This document shows positions 8,884 to 18,420 of a stretch of DNA of 64,000 nucleotides, one piece after another. Source of the stretch: Agarilytica sp033852175 (GTDB lineage: Bacteria > Pseudomonadota > Gammaproteobacteria > Pseudomonadales > Cellvibrionaceae); NCBI GenBank assembly GCA_033852175.1, contig JAWSUY010000013.1, positions 186,001-250,000 on the forward strand, written 5' to 3'. The position numbers were made by a program, and so were the translations under genes. The notes beneath the pieces were generated by a model, which was not told where the DNA came from, did no database searches, and worked only from the letters and a program-made list of their open reading frames with translations. How positions within the stretch are numbered: position 1 is the first letter of the stretch; each line of letters begins with the position of its first letter.

Positions 8884-9714
8884 ATGGCTTCACATCATCC
8901 CATAAAAGTTATCGCTGTTACTGGAGGAAAAGGGGGCGTGGGTAAAACCAATCTCTCCGTTAATCTCAGTATTGCCTTGGCAGAAAAACGAAGACGAGTG
9001 GTCTTGATGGATGCCGATCTAGGATTGGCAAACGTTGACGTGCTGCTTGGCCTGCAAGCCAAATATACTTTGGCAGATGTGCTGAATGGCAGTAAAACAA
9101 TTCGTGACGTGCTATTGACTGGCCCGGCGGGGATCAAAATAGTCCCCGCATCTTCTGGCATTCAGCAGATGGCGGCATTATCTCCCCAAGAACACGCAGG
9201 GCTGATTCATTCGTTCAGTGAGTTGAGCGATCAAATGGATGTTCTGATTGTGGACACTGCTGCGGGAATATCCGATACCGTGGTGAGTTTTGTGCGTGCC
9301 GCACAGGAAGCGATTATTGTGGTGTGCGATGAGCCTTCATCGATTACGGATGCTTATGCCTTAATTAAATTGCTCAATTCGGAACATGGCGTTTTCCGTT
9401 TTCGTATCGTGGCGAATATGACGCGCAGTACGCAAGAGGGCATTAATCTGTTTGGAAAATTAAATACGGTGTGTGAGCGTTTTCTTGACGCATCATTACA
9501 ATACTTGGGGCATATCCCCTTTGATGAAAATGTTCGCAAGGCGATACAAAAGCGTCGTCCGGTTGTCGAATTTGCTCCGCGTTGCAAAGCCTCAAACGCG
9601 ATTAAAGTGTTGGCTCAAAAAGTGGATGAGTGGCCTGTGCAGACGGCTCCTCGTGGACATCTTGAATTTTTCCTTGAGCGGCTCTTGCAGACTTCTCATG
9701 CGAGCGGTATGTGA
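8884..9714 (+). CDS. fleN: MinD-like flagellar number regulator FleN (FlhG)
   Basis: ParA/MinD-family ATPase that restrains flagellar number, in pseudomonads by inhibiting the master activator FleQ and by stimulating FlhF GTPase. It has 276 residues with the deviant Walker A KGGVGKT at about 16-22, the signature DADLGLANVDVLLGL, Walker B-like DVLIVDTAAGISD and a C-terminal amphipathic tail (HLEFFLERLLQ) for membrane contact. It is 17 bases before fliA and probably translated from the same message. Confidence 0.96.
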   Translation: MASHHPIKVIAVTGGKGGVGKTNLSVNLSIALAEKRRRVVLMDADLGLANVDVLLGLQAKYTLADVLNGSKTIRDVLLTGPAGIKIVPASSGIQQMAALSPQEHAGLIHSFSELSDQMDVLIVDTAAGISDTVVSFVRAAQEAIIVVCDEPSSITDAYALIKLLNSEHGVFRFRIVANMTRSTQEGINLFGKLNTVCERFLDASLQYLGHIPFDENVRKAIQKRRPVVEFAPRCKASNAIKVLAQKVDEWPVQTAPRGHLEFFLERLLQTSHASGM

Positions 9715-9731
9715 TTTAAAGAAGTTTCCTC

Positions 9732-10475
9732 ATGTCTGGATCTGTGGCTGAAAGTTTAATGGTATATGAACAAACCCAAGGTGAATCCTCGCTGATTAAG
9801 GTGGAGGATTACGCATTCTTGGTGAAGCGTATTGCGCATCACATGATGGCTCGCATGCCTTCGTCTGTGCAGGTCGATGACTTGATTCAGGCGGGTATGG
9901 TTGGGTTGTTAGAGGCGTCGCTAAAATATGATGGCACTAAAGGTGCGAGCTTCGATACCTATGCCGGAATTCGTATTCGTGGCGCCATAGTTGATGAGAT
10001 GAGACGCGGCGATTGGGCGCCAAGATCGGTTCACCGTAATGGGCGGCGGGTGAGTGATGCCATTGCTAGTGTGGAGGCGCGCACGGGGCGTGATGCAAAA
10101 GACGCTGAAGTAGCAGAGGAAATGGAGGTGTCGATGGATGAATATTACGTCATCGTTAAAGACACTGCCTCTACACGACTGTTTAGTTTTGATGAAGTCT
10201 ATGAAGATGATTCGTCCGTATTTAATCACTCTGATCATCATGGATTTCCTAGCCCGTCAGAAGAAGTGCATGAAGATGCGATGCGTTCGGCGCTCGTTGT
10301 TGCGATTGATTCTTTGCCCGATCGAGAAAAGTTGGTTCTATCACTTTATTATGAGCAAGAGTTGAATTTAAAAGAAATCGGTCTCGTTTTAGAAGTCTCT
10401 GAATCTCGGATTAGCCAAATACATAGCCAAGCAGCGGCGCGTTTACGAACGCGAATGTCGGACTGGGTGAAATGA
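9732..10475 (+). CDS. fliA: flagellar sigma factor sigma-28 (FliA)
   Basis: Directs transcription of late flagellar and chemotaxis genes. It has 247 residues. Sigma region 2 is seen as VDDLIQAGMVGLLEA...FDTYAGIRIRGAIVDEMR, region 3 as RRVSDAIASVEARTG, and region 4 as LPDREKLVLSLYYEQELNLKEIGLVLEVSESRISQIHSQA. The order fleN-fliA-cheY is the usual one in this group. The start ATG at 9732 follows fleN closely. Confidence 0.97.
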   Translation: MSGSVAESLMVYEQTQGESSLIKVEDYAFLVKRIAHHMMARMPSSVQVDDLIQAGMVGLLEASLKYDGTKGASFDTYAGIRIRGAIVDEMRRGDWAPRSVHRNGRRVSDAIASVEARTGRDAKDAEVAEEMEVSMDEYYVIVKDTASTRLFSFDEVYEDDSSVFNHSDHHGFPSPSEEVHEDAMRSALVVAIDSLPDREKLVLSLYYEQELNLKEIGLVLEVSESRISQIHSQAAARLRTRMSDWVK

Positions 10476-10773
10476 ATTTTTATTCTGGGGAAGTGTTTTT
10501 GCTCTTAAATACGCCATATAGGCTGTTTTTACACCTTATTTCCCTGTTCAATCAAAAGTCTTACCCGTTAATAGTCATTTTAGTTATTTCCCTTCGCGAA
10601 AAACTGGAGGACTCGCTACAAGCAGCTAGACTTGGTAAGAGGGAATGCAGCACAGCTTGTGCATGACCTTAGGTGAGCGAGAATTAGCGTCAAGCATTCA
10701 GCGTTAACGTAAACAGACGGACTTTTGCCAGCAATAAACCGGCAAGTACTTTGGCAGAAATTTGGAGGTTCCA
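10476..10773 (+). promoter_or_regulatory. 298-base fliA-cheY intergenic region
   Basis: The break between fliA and cheY is long enough for a separate chemotaxis promoter. A perfect small hairpin, GCACA-GCT-TGTGC, lies at 10650-10662. I found no clear sigma-28 match (TAAA-N15-GCCGATAA). A short open frame runs from 10472 to 10666 but looks non-coding. Confidence 0.35.
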
Positions 10774-11160
10774 TTGGACAAAAACATGAAGATCTTGATT
10801 GTTGATGATTTCTCGACGATGCGTCGAATCATCAAGAATCTGATGAGAGATTTGGGGTTTACCAACACGCATGAGGCGGATGACGGTTCCACAGCTCTCC
10901 CTATGCTCAAAAGTGGTGATTTTGAATTTCTCATCACGGACTGGAACATGCCTGGCATGTCCGGTATTGATCTGCTTAAAGAGGTGCGGGCGGATGGGAA
11001 GCTTGCTTCTTTGCCTGTGCTTATGGTGACGGCTGAGGCCAAGCGAGATCAAATTATTGAAGCGGCGCAAGCCGGGGTTAATGGTTATGTAGTTAAACCC
11101 TTTACAGCTCAGGTGCTCAAAGAAAAAATCGATAAGATTTTTGAGCGGGTTGACGGGTAA
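10774..11160 (+). CDS. cheY: chemotaxis response regulator CheY
   Basis: Single-domain receiver that binds the flagellar motor switch when phosphorylated by CheA. From a TTG at 10774 (GGAGG five bases upstream) it has 128 residues beginning LDKNMKILIVDD; the next ATG is too far from the ribosome site. The acidic pair is Asp11/Asp12, the phosphorylated residue is Asp56 in ITDWNMPGMSG, followed by MVTAEAK and VVKPFTA. All signature residues are intact. First gene of the cheYZAB block. Confidence 0.97.
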   Translation: MDKNMKILIVDDFSTMRRIIKNLMRDLGFTNTHEADDGSTALPMLKSGDFEFLITDWNMPGMSGIDLLKEVRADGKLASLPVLMVTAEAKRDQIIEAAQAGVNGYVVKPFTAQVLKEKIDKIFERVDG

Positions 11161-11187
11161 TTACAAAGATAAAGATAAGGTTGCTTG

Positions 11188-11982
11188 ATGGATAACTTTA
11201 CCCCCCTGCACAATGACGACCAATTTAGGTCACAACTTCAAGATTGTGCGAATCAACTTGCCGAAAAGCTTCAGTCGAATAATTTAGATGAAGCTTCCGA
11301 ACTGATTCACAATCTTGTTGAAGCTAGGAATAGTCATATTTTTAGATCCGTAGGCCAACTGACGCGTGGCTTACACGAAGCTATTATCAATTTTCATGTT
11401 GATGCTGACATTGACAAAAATGCTATGAATCCGGGAGGCTCTGAAATTAGAGATGCCTCTGACCGCTTGCAGTATGTCATCGAAATGACGCAATCGGCTG
11501 CGGATAAAACGATGGATAAAGTTGAAGCCGTTGCGCCTATCGCAATGGATTTAGGTCAGGAATCTGCAAAGTTAAAAGAAGAATGGGTGCGACTTAGACG
11601 GCGAGAAATTACCGTTGACGAATTTAAAGGTCTTTATGGACGAGTAGATGATTTTTTAGATCAAATGGCGACAGGCACAGGCCTGTTGAACTCTGGTTTA
11701 CAAGAAATTATTTTAGAGCAAGGTTTCCAAGATTTAACCGGTCAAGTACTTAAAAAAGTGATCGGGTTGGTTTCTGATGTTGAAAAAGAGTTAGTCGATC
11801 TTATGCGCATTGCCTGTCAGGTAGAAGAAGTGACGGGTTTGGCTGCAGATGGTGATGAGTGCTCTATTTCTTCGACAACGTCCACGGGAGCTGAGGGGCC
11901 ACAAATACATGCCGATAAGCGAGATGATGTCGTTTCGGGGCAAGATGAAGTGGATGATCTTTTGTCCAGTTTAGGCTTTTGA
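11188..11982 (+). CDS. cheZ: CheY-P phosphatase CheZ
   Basis: Dephosphorylates CheY-P. It has 264 residues from the ATG at 11188 (AAGG nine bases upstream; a TTG one codon earlier is less likely). The catalytic segment is EQGFQDLTGQVLKKV, with the active Gln in QDLTGQ. The C-terminus ends DEVDDLLSSLGF, the CheY-binding helix typical of CheZ. The middle is a long helical hairpin. It is followed by cheA after 10 bases. Confidence 0.96.
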   Translation: MDNFTPLHNDDQFRSQLQDCANQLAEKLQSNNLDEASELIHNLVEARNSHIFRSVGQLTRGLHEAIINFHVDADIDKNAMNPGGSEIRDASDRLQYVIEMTQSAADKTMDKVEAVAPIAMDLGQESAKLKEEWVRLRRREITVDEFKGLYGRVDDFLDQMATGTGLLNSGLQEIILEQGFQDLTGQVLKKVIGLVSDVEKELVDLMRIACQVEEVTGLAADGDECSISSTTSTGAEGPQIHADKRDDVVSGQDEVDDLLSSLGF

Positions 11983-11992
11983 GGGGCACTAA

Positions 11993-14371
11993 ATGGGTTT
12001 TGGAGATGACGAAGAAATTCTACAAGACTTCTTGGTTGAAGCTGGGGAGATTATCGAACTGCTTTCGGAGCAGTTGGTTGATCTAGAGCAGCGCCCGGAT
12101 GATCAAGAATTATTGAATGCGATTTTTAGAGGCTTTCACACTGTAAAAGGTGGCGCGGGGTTTCTTCAGTTAGATTCTATGGTTGATTGCTGCCATGTCA
12201 CGGAGAGCTTATTCGATATATTAAGGACCGGTAAGCGACAAGTAACATCTGCATTAATGGATGTGGTGCTGCAAGCGCTGGATACTGTCACTAACCAGTT
12301 TGCTCAAATTAAAGCGGGCGCTCCTCCAGAAGCTGCAACGCCGGAGTTAATTGCAAGTCTAGAACGCTTGGTTTCCGGGGAATCGGAACCCGCTGCAGCG
12401 GCGGCTCCTGCAACACCACCAGCTCCGAATGAGCCTGAGGTTTTTACCGACGACTCGACTGATCTGTTTGCTGATTCTAGTGCTTCGGATGCCGGCGGTT
12501 CTATCGATATTACTAACGATGAATTTGAGAGCTTTCTCGATGCGATAAGTGATGAGGATGCTGCGCCGTCTGCAGCAGCTCCGACAAAAGCGCCTGCTTC
12601 GGGCTCTGAAAAAGGTGATATATCTGAAGATGAATTTGAATCGCTGTTAGATCAATTGCATGGTTCTGGCCATGGACCAGGGGCCGGGGCGAGTCCTGCT
12701 CCTGCTGCGCCTAAACCAGCAGCTTCGGTGACGTCTTCTGGTTCTGACGATATTTCAGAGGCAGAATTTGAGGGCTTGCTTGATCAGCTCCACGGTGCCG
12801 GTAAAGCGCCGGCTGCGGTATCAGCAGCACCAGTACCAGCGCAAGCGCAAGCGGTTAGAGCTCCTGCACCTAGCGCTGCACCGAGCATGCCGTCGACTTC
12901 TGGGCCTGGTGATGTCATTACCGATGCGGAATTCGAAAATTTATTGGATCAATTGCACGGTAAAGGTAAGGGGCCTGCGATTGAAACCCCTGGAGCGGCA
13001 GCTCCTGTGGCGGCTTCTGCTCCCGCTCCGACTCCTCCACCGGCTCCGACTCCAGCAGCCGCTCCGCCCCCTAGGGCTGAGGAACCTAAAAAAGAACGGA
13101 TAGTTTCGGCTCCTCCGGCCGTGAAGGCTCCGACCAATCCAGAGGTCGCTGCCAAGTCTGAATCAACTCAAGCTAAATCTGCTCCTGCAGAAACTACGGT
13201 TAGGGTGGATACCCAGCGGCTCGACGACATTATGAATATGGTCGGTGAGTTAGTGTTGGTGCGTAATCGCTTGGTGCGTTTAGGCTTGGAATTATCCGAC
13301 GAGCCTATGCAAAAAGCGGTTGCCAACCTCGATGTGGTCACTGGCGATTTACAATCTGCAGTAATGAAAACGCGGATGCAGCCGATCAAAAAAGTGTTTG
13401 GTCGTTTTCCTCGTGTGGTTCGTGATTTGGCTCGTAACCTGAAAAAAGAAATTCGTTTAGATTTACAAGGTGAGGAGACTGACCTTGATAAAAACTTGGT
13501 GGAAGCCTTAGCGGATCCCCTTGTGCATTTAGTCAGAAACTCTGTAGACCATGGTATCGAGTTGCCAGACCTTCGTGAGTCCAGAGGTAAGCCGCGCGAA
13601 GGAACCGTATTACTTGCTGCGGAGCAAGAGGGCGATCATATTCTTCTTTCTATTACGGACGATGGTGGGGGTATGGACCCTGCTGTTCTGCGACAGAAAG
13701 CAGTTGAGAAAGGTATTTTAGACTCGGATTCTGCGTCTAGGTTATCTGAAGCTGAGTCGTTCAATTTAATTTTTGCGCCTGGCTTCTCCACAAAAATTGA
13801 AATATCCGATGTGTCTGGCCGTGGTGTCGGCATGGATGTGGTGAAGACAAAAATCACCCAGCTCAATGGCTCGATTGAAATCAATTCGAGAATGGGAGAA
13901 GGTACCCGAATTGCGATTAAGGTACCGTTAACGCTCGCCATTATGCCGACGTTAATGATTTTACTTGAAAATCAAACGTTTGCGCTTCCGCTTGTTAGCG
14001 TGAACGAAATCTTTAACATGGATTTGGCAAAAAGTAATATTGTTGATGGGCAAGAATGTATTACGATTCGAGATAAAGCCATTCCTATGTTCTTTTTGAA
14101 AAAATGGTTGATTGAAGGGAAGTTTGATAAAGCGACAGCAACTGGTGATGATGGACATGTTGTTATTGTCTCCGTTGGGACTCAGCGTATGGGGTTTGTG
14201 GTTGACCAATTAATTGGTCAAGAGGAAGTGGTTATTAAACCGTTAGGGAAAATGCTACAGGGAACACCCGGTATGGCCGGGGCTACGATCACGGGGGATG
14301 GTACTATCGCGTTAATTCTAGATGTTCCGAGTATGTTAAAAGAATATGTGGGAACGGCTAGTAGTGCGTAA
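11993..14371 (+). CDS. cheA: chemotaxis histidine kinase CheA
   Basis: Phosphorylates CheY and CheB in polar receptor arrays. It has 792 residues: an HPt domain with His49 (FHTVKGGAGFL); a long Ala/Pro linker holding four copies of an acidic motif of the form D-I-x3-E-F-E-x-L-L-D-x-L-H-G between about residues 170 and 325; the dimerisation domain from VDTQRLDDIMNMVGELVLVRNRL; the ATPase with LVRNSVDHGIE, DDGGGMD and GRGVGMDVV; and a C-terminal CheW-like regulatory domain. A separate P2 domain is not obvious; the repeated acidic motif may take its place for CheY or ParP docking (inference). Confidence 0.97.
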   Translation: MGFGDDEEILQDFLVEAGEIIELLSEQLVDLEQRPDDQELLNAIFRGFHTVKGGAGFLQLDSMVDCCHVTESLFDILRTGKRQVTSALMDVVLQALDTVTNQFAQIKAGAPPEAATPELIASLERLVSGESEPAAAAAPATPPAPNEPEVFTDDSTDLFADSSASDAGGSIDITNDEFESFLDAISDEDAAPSAAAPTKAPASGSEKGDISEDEFESLLDQLHGSGHGPGAGASPAPAAPKPAASVTSSGSDDISEAEFEGLLDQLHGAGKAPAAVSAAPVPAQAQAVRAPAPSAAPSMPSTSGPGDVITDAEFENLLDQLHGKGKGPAIETPGAAAPVAASAPAPTPPPAPTPAAAPPPRAEEPKKERIVSAPPAVKAPTNPEVAAKSESTQAKSAPAETTVRVDTQRLDDIMNMVGELVLVRNRLVRLGLELSDEPMQKAVANLDVVTGDLQSAVMKTRMQPIKKVFGRFPRVVRDLARNLKKEIRLDLQGEETDLDKNLVEALADPLVHLVRNSVDHGIELPDLRESRGKPREGTVLLAAEQEGDHILLSITDDGGGMDPAVLRQKAVEKGILDSDSASRLSEAESFNLIFAPGFSTKIEISDVSGRGVGMDVVKTKITQLNGSIEINSRMGEGTRIAIKVPLTLAIMPTLMILLENQTFALPLVSVNEIFNMDLAKSNIVDGQECITIRDKAIPMFFLKKWLIEGKFDKATATGDDGHVVIVSVGTQRMGFVVDQLIGQEEVVIKPLGKMLQGTPGMAGATITGDGTIALILDVPSMLKEYVGTASSA
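12497..12970 (+). repeat. four-copy acidic motif in the CheA linker
   Basis: Within cheA the motif recurs as ITNDEFESFLDAI, ISEDEFESLLDQLHG, ISEAEFEGLLDQLHG and ITDAEFENLLDQLHG, separated by Ala/Pro/Gly-rich spacers. The last three copies share E-F-E-x-L-L-D-Q-L-H-G almost exactly. Such regularly spaced short helices look like docking motifs. Confidence 0.75.
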
Positions 14372-14427
14372 TGTTCATTTGTCCTGTTAATTAGTTCCGT
14401 TTATTTTCATTTTTTTGAGGAGAGGCT

Positions 14428-15588
14428 GTGCCTTACAGCGTACTAATAGTTGATGATTCTCATTTTTTTCAAATGCGTTTGAAGGAAATTATTAATGAAT
14501 CACCTGAGTTAAAAGTTATTGGTATTGCTTCCAATGGTCAAGAGGCTATTGATATGGCGGCTAAGTTGAAGCCTGATATTATTTCTATGGATTACGAGAT
14601 GCCGTTTTTGGATGGTGTGTCGGCAGTCAAAATTATTATGGATGAAAATCCAACGCCTATTGTTATGTTTTCATCCATGACGTATGAAGGGGCGAGAATT
14701 ACCTTAGACGCATTGGAGGCGGGCGCTCTCGATTTTATGAATAAAAACTTCGCTGAAGTCTCAGCGAATTCAGCTGGATTTAAGGCTACATTTCACGAAA
14801 AATTAATTACGTTTGCAAAAAGTGCAAATACTACTGCGGTGAAGTCCGCGACGGGTTTGATGAATGCTGAACCGATAAAAAAAGCCGAACCTATTAGACG
14901 GGCGGCGCCAGTAAAGAGTACGGAAATTCCCCGAGCTCGGACTGCGCCTCCTCCAGTGTTTTCCCCTGTTTCTAAGCTTGCTCCCAGCCCTAAACCTCTG
15001 ATGTCTAGGTCAGCAAGTATTAAGGGAAAGGTTAGGTTACTGGCAATCGGCTCTTCGACGGGCGGCCCTGTTGCCTTGACCGATATTATTACTAATTTAC
15101 CCGGATCATTTCCGTGTCCGATTATTATTATTCAGCATATGCCAGAAAACTTTACCAAGGCATTTGCTGAGCGACTAAATCGAAATTCTGAATTGACTGT
15201 AAAGGAGGCTGAAACGGGAGATCGTTTAGAACAAGGCATGGTTTTAGTTGCGCCAGGTGGAAAGCAAATGATGTTGGAGCGTAGCGGCAAGTCGATCAAA
15301 ATTATTGATGGCGATGATCGTGTTAATTATAAGCCCTGTGTCGATATTACGTTTGCTTCTGCCGCGTCGGTATTTGGTGGCTCTGTATTGGGCTTGGTCT
15401 TGACGGGGATGGGTGCTGATGGTGCCGATGGGGCTCGTTTGCTTAAGTCGAAGGGTTCAACTATTTGGAGTCAAGATAAAGATAGTTGTGTGGTGTACGG
15501 TATGCCTGCTGCTGTAGCAAAACAGAATTTAACCAGTTGTGAGTTATCGTTAAAAGATATTGCGGCTAAATTAATCTCGGACGTATAG
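14428..15588 (+). CDS. cheB: receptor methylesterase/deamidase CheB
   Basis: Removes methyl groups from chemoreceptors for adaptation. It has 386 residues from a GTG at 14428 with GAGGAGAGG upstream. The N-terminal receiver has VDDS and phospho-acceptor Asp55 (SMDYEMPFLDG). A linker rich in Ala, Pro and Lys (about 130-200) follows. The methylesterase domain has Ser near 208 (GSSTGGPVAL), His in IIQHMPENFTKAFAERL and Asp in LTGMGADGADG. No cheR lies in the window, so the methyltransferase is encoded elsewhere. Confidence 0.96.
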   Translation: MPYSVLIVDDSHFFQMRLKEIINESPELKVIGIASNGQEAIDMAAKLKPDIISMDYEMPFLDGVSAVKIIMDENPTPIVMFSSMTYEGARITLDALEAGALDFMNKNFAEVSANSAGFKATFHEKLITFAKSANTTAVKSATGLMNAEPIKKAEPIRRAAPVKSTEIPRARTAPPPVFSPVSKLAPSPKPLMSRSASIKGKVRLLAIGSSTGGPVALTDIITNLPGSFPCPIIIIQHMPENFTKAFAERLNRNSELTVKEAETGDRLEQGMVLVAPGGKQMMLERSGKSIKIIDGDDRVNYKPCVDITFASAASVFGGSVLGLVLTGMGADGADGARLLKSKGSTIWSQDKDSCVVYGMPAAVAKQNLTSCELSLKDIAAKLISDV

Positions 15589-15630
15589 CTCGGAGGCTCG
15601 TCTTTTCACTTGGGTAGATCTTAAATTACC

Positions 15631-16371
15631 ATGGACTTATTAAGTTTTCTGGGCGTTATTATTGGATTTTCTGCACTCTTGGGAGGTAATTTTCTCGAGG
15701 GTGGTTCTTGGTCTTCGTTACTCAATGGCCCCGCAGCTATTATTGTTTTTGGCGGTACGTTTGGTGCCGCGATTTTACAAACGCCTTATTCTGGGTTAAA
15801 ACGAGCTGTTGTTTTATTTAAGTGGGTTATACGTCCTCCATCGCAAAAATTTCATTCAGGTATTCAGTGTGTGGTGTCGTGGGCAATGGCAGCGCGTAAA
15901 GAAGGTTTACTTGGTTTAGAAAATATATCGGAAAATGAACAAGACCGGTTTTCTCGCAAGGGCCTACAATTGTTGGTTGATGGTAGTGAACCCGATGTCA
16001 TTCGTCATGTAATGGAAACAGACTTAATTGTGGCGGAGCAGCGCGATCATGATGCCGTTCAGTTTTATGAAAGTATGGGCGGTTATGCTCCAACGATTGG
16101 TATTATCGGCGCCGTTATGGGGTTGATTCATGTTATGCAGCACCTGGCGGATCCTTCTGAATTAGGGCCGGGTATAGCGATTGCTTTTGTCGCGACGATA
16201 TATGGTGTTGCATTGGCCAACCTTTTATTACTTCCCATTGCTAACAAGTTAAAGGCTTGTATAAAAGAGCAGTCGCAATACCGAGAGCTTATAATTGAAG
16301 GCATTATCGCCATAGCCGACGGTGAAAACCCAAAGGCCATTGAGATGAAATTAAGTGGCTACTTACACTAG
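15631..16371 (+). CDS. motC: flagellar stator protein MotC (MotA family)
   Basis: Proton-channel stator subunit of the second stator pair found in pseudomonads and relatives. It has 246 residues with four membrane helices: at the N-terminus (LLSFLGVIIGFSALLGG), PAAIIVFGGTFGAAI, then YAPTIGIIGAVMGLIHVM and IAIAFVATIYGVALANLLLLP. The cytoplasmic loop (about 75-150) carries the motor-switch contact region. It lies 13 bases upstream of motD and forms a functional unit with it. Confidence 0.93.
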   Translation: MDLLSFLGVIIGFSALLGGNFLEGGSWSSLLNGPAAIIVFGGTFGAAILQTPYSGLKRAVVLFKWVIRPPSQKFHSGIQCVVSWAMAARKEGLLGLENISENEQDRFSRKGLQLLVDGSEPDVIRHVMETDLIVAEQRDHDAVQFYESMGGYAPTIGIIGAVMGLIHVMQHLADPSELGPGIAIAFVATIYGVALANLLLLPIANKLKACIKEQSQYRELIIEGIIAIADGENPKAIEMKLSGYLH

Positions 16372-16383
16372 TTTGTTCCTATT

Positions 16384-17358
16384 ATGATTCGTCGTCCTCG
16401 TATTGAAACCAGAATTAACCACGAGCGCTGGCTGGTTTCGTATTCCGATTTTGTTACTTTGCTATTCGCATTTTTTGTTGTTATGTATTCTGTTTCGAGT
16501 GTTAATGAGAAAAAATACCGTCAACTGGCATCGACTCTTGAGAGTGCATTTTCAGCCAATCCCGACTCTATTAATAATCCTAACGGTGTGGATGTGGAGC
16601 GTAGCGGTGAACCCCTGCAGAGCGATTTGTTGGAAAGCCCGTTAGCTGAGGTAGATGAGTTAGCAGAAGAGATTAAAAAAGCGCTTTCGGGTGTTCTTGA
16701 TGACGATAAAATTAGCCTGTCGGGGAATGAAGAGTGGGTAGAGATTGAGCTGAGTTCAAACTTATTGTTTTCGTTGGGCAGTTCACGCATGAGTAGTGAG
16801 GCGAAAAAACTGCTTTCTTCTGTGGCTGAAATACTCGCTCCATTTGATAACGCAGTGGCTATTGCTGGGCATACCGACGATTTACCCATTAATAACGCTG
16901 AGTTCGACAATAACTGGGCGTTGTCATCTGCAAGAGCTGTTTCGGTGGTTAATTTCCTGTCCTACCAAGGGGTAAAACCCCACAGGCTATCGGCCGTAGG
17001 TTATGGCGAGCACCGTCCAATTTTGGAAAATACGGATAATGAATCGAGGAGGAGAAATCGCCGCGTTGTAATCAAAATTGCCAAAAATGCGGTTCCGCCG
17101 CCCAAAATTCAAATCTCTCAATACCAATCGGAAGCAGCATCGTTGGCGGATCAAGATCCGTCGTCTGAAGATATTTCGGAAGGTGACACTATAGAAAATA
17201 CAGACCTACAACGTGAAACCCCTTCAACTCCAGCTGATCTTTCTGAATCGCCAGTCAATCCCGTTCGTTTGAGGGGGGGAGGGCTTCTGTTCAGCAGTGA
17301 CCCAGATCTTCCTCGGAGCAACCCTCCGGCAACAAATCGTAATAAAAAGTCTGAATAA
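16384..17358 (+). CDS. motD: flagellar stator protein MotD (MotB family, OmpA-like)
   Basis: Partner of MotC. It has 324 residues with a single membrane helix near the N-terminus containing the channel aspartate (SYSDFVTLLFAFFVVMYS, Asp22). The peptidoglycan-binding OmpA-like domain is at about 120-235 (VAIAGHTDDLPINN, LSSARAVSVVNFL, GYGEHRPI, NRRVVIKI). The final 80 residues are a Ser/Pro/Asp-rich tail of unknown role. It is the last gene before a roughly 200-base break ahead of parC. Confidence 0.93.
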   Translation: MIRRPRIETRINHERWLVSYSDFVTLLFAFFVVMYSVSSVNEKKYRQLASTLESAFSANPDSINNPNGVDVERSGEPLQSDLLESPLAEVDELAEEIKKALSGVLDDDKISLSGNEEWVEIELSSNLLFSLGSSRMSSEAKKLLSSVAEILAPFDNAVAIAGHTDDLPINNAEFDNNWALSSARAVSVVNFLSYQGVKPHRLSAVGYGEHRPILENTDNESRRRNRRVVIKIAKNAVPPPKIQISQYQSEAASLADQDPSSEDISEGDTIENTDLQRETPSTPADLSESPVNPVRLRGGGLLFSSDPDLPRSNPPATNRNKKSE

Positions 17359-17559
17359 GGCACAGTTATTGCTCTAATTTTTATATAATCGCGCCAGCGG
17401 TAAAAAATTGCCGAAATTGGGTTTTTAACTTTGGCGTTAATTATTTAATTTGGGGCAACGCTCGCTGGGTAATCGCAATTATCTAGGCGGTCTCTTGACC
17501 CTATCGATGGCCTCACTCTCTATAATTGAGGTGGTCACTTTACTATTTAGGGGTTTGTT

Positions 17560-18366
17560 TTGCAGGTTTGGACGGTCTCCAATCAGAAGGGTGGTGTCGG
17601 TAAAACGACGACCGCCGTATCACTTGCTGGTATTGCAGCGGGTGCTGGCAGGCGCGTTTTACTTATTGATTTGGATCCCCACGGTTCTTTGAGTTCGTAT
17701 TTCCGTCTTGATCCGGATACCCAAGAAAACAGCGTTTATACCTTATTCTCTGAACGAAAATCCCTCTCTCGAGCGTTTGTTTCTGACCTTGTTTTTGAAA
17801 CACCCTATGCTCGCATACACCTTTTACCTGCATCAACGGCATTAGCGACTTTAGAACGTCAGAGTATCGGGGATGGTATGGGGCTTGTGCTCAGTCGTGG
17901 GCTTGCATTTGTTGCGGATGAATATGACCTTGTCATTATCGATTGTCCTCCACAATTGGGGGTGCTAATGGTTAATGCACTTGCTGCGTGTCATGAATTA
18001 ATCATCCCGGTTCAAACTGAATTCCTCTCGATAAAAGGTTTGGAAAGAATTTTACATACACTTCAAATGTTAAGTCGTTCCCGAAAACGTGAGCTTTCGT
18101 ATTTGATTGTTCCGACTATGTTTGATCGACGCACACAGGCTTCCGTTGGCAGTTTGAGAGCGATTCGGAATGAGTATGGCGAGCAGGTATGGCCAGGCAA
18201 AATACCGATAGACACAAAGTTTAGAGATGCCAGTCAAGCAGGTATTCCCCCCAGTTTATTTGATAAAGACAGTCGTGGTGTTGCAGCTTATAGCTCTCTG
18301 TTTCAGTACCTGTGCCAGCGTATAAAAGCCTCTAGCGGGCTCAAAAGTACTGGGGGCAAGCTGTGA
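17560..18366 (+). CDS. ParA-like polar chemotaxis ATPase (ParC type)
   Basis: ParA-family ATPase that positions chemotaxis arrays at the pole together with ParP, as described for Vibrio and pseudomonads. It has 268 residues from a TTG at 17560 (AGGGG upstream). Deviant Walker A KGGVGKT lies at residues 10-16, LIDLDPHGSLSSYF follows, and the Walker B-like segment is DLVIIDCPPQLGVL. It is chromosomal and embedded in che genes, so a plasmid partition role is unlikely; no parB is next to it. Confidence 0.9.
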   Translation: MQVWTVSNQKGGVGKTTTAVSLAGIAAGAGRRVLLIDLDPHGSLSSYFRLDPDTQENSVYTLFSERKSLSRAFVSDLVFETPYARIHLLPASTALATLERQSIGDGMGLVLSRGLAFVADEYDLVIIDCPPQLGVLMVNALAACHELIIPVQTEFLSIKGLERILHTLQMLSRSRKRELSYLIVPTMFDRRTQASVGSLRAIRNEYGEQVWPGKIPIDTKFRDASQAGIPPSLFDKDSRGVAAYSSLFQYLCQRIKASSGLKSTGGKL

Positions 18367-18420
18367 CCCCAATAATTGTTGTGCGTAAGCGAGAGTTCAT
18401 TAGGCGTGGTGGAGCGCGGT

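Noticed and set aside
10472..10666. 64-codon ORF after fliA
   Set aside because: Overlaps the fliA stop, has no ribosome site, and looks like untranslated leader sequence of cheY.
17560..18366. plasmid or chromosome partition ParA
   Set aside because: It sits in the chemotaxis operon without parB or parS and pairs with a CheW-like ParP gene.
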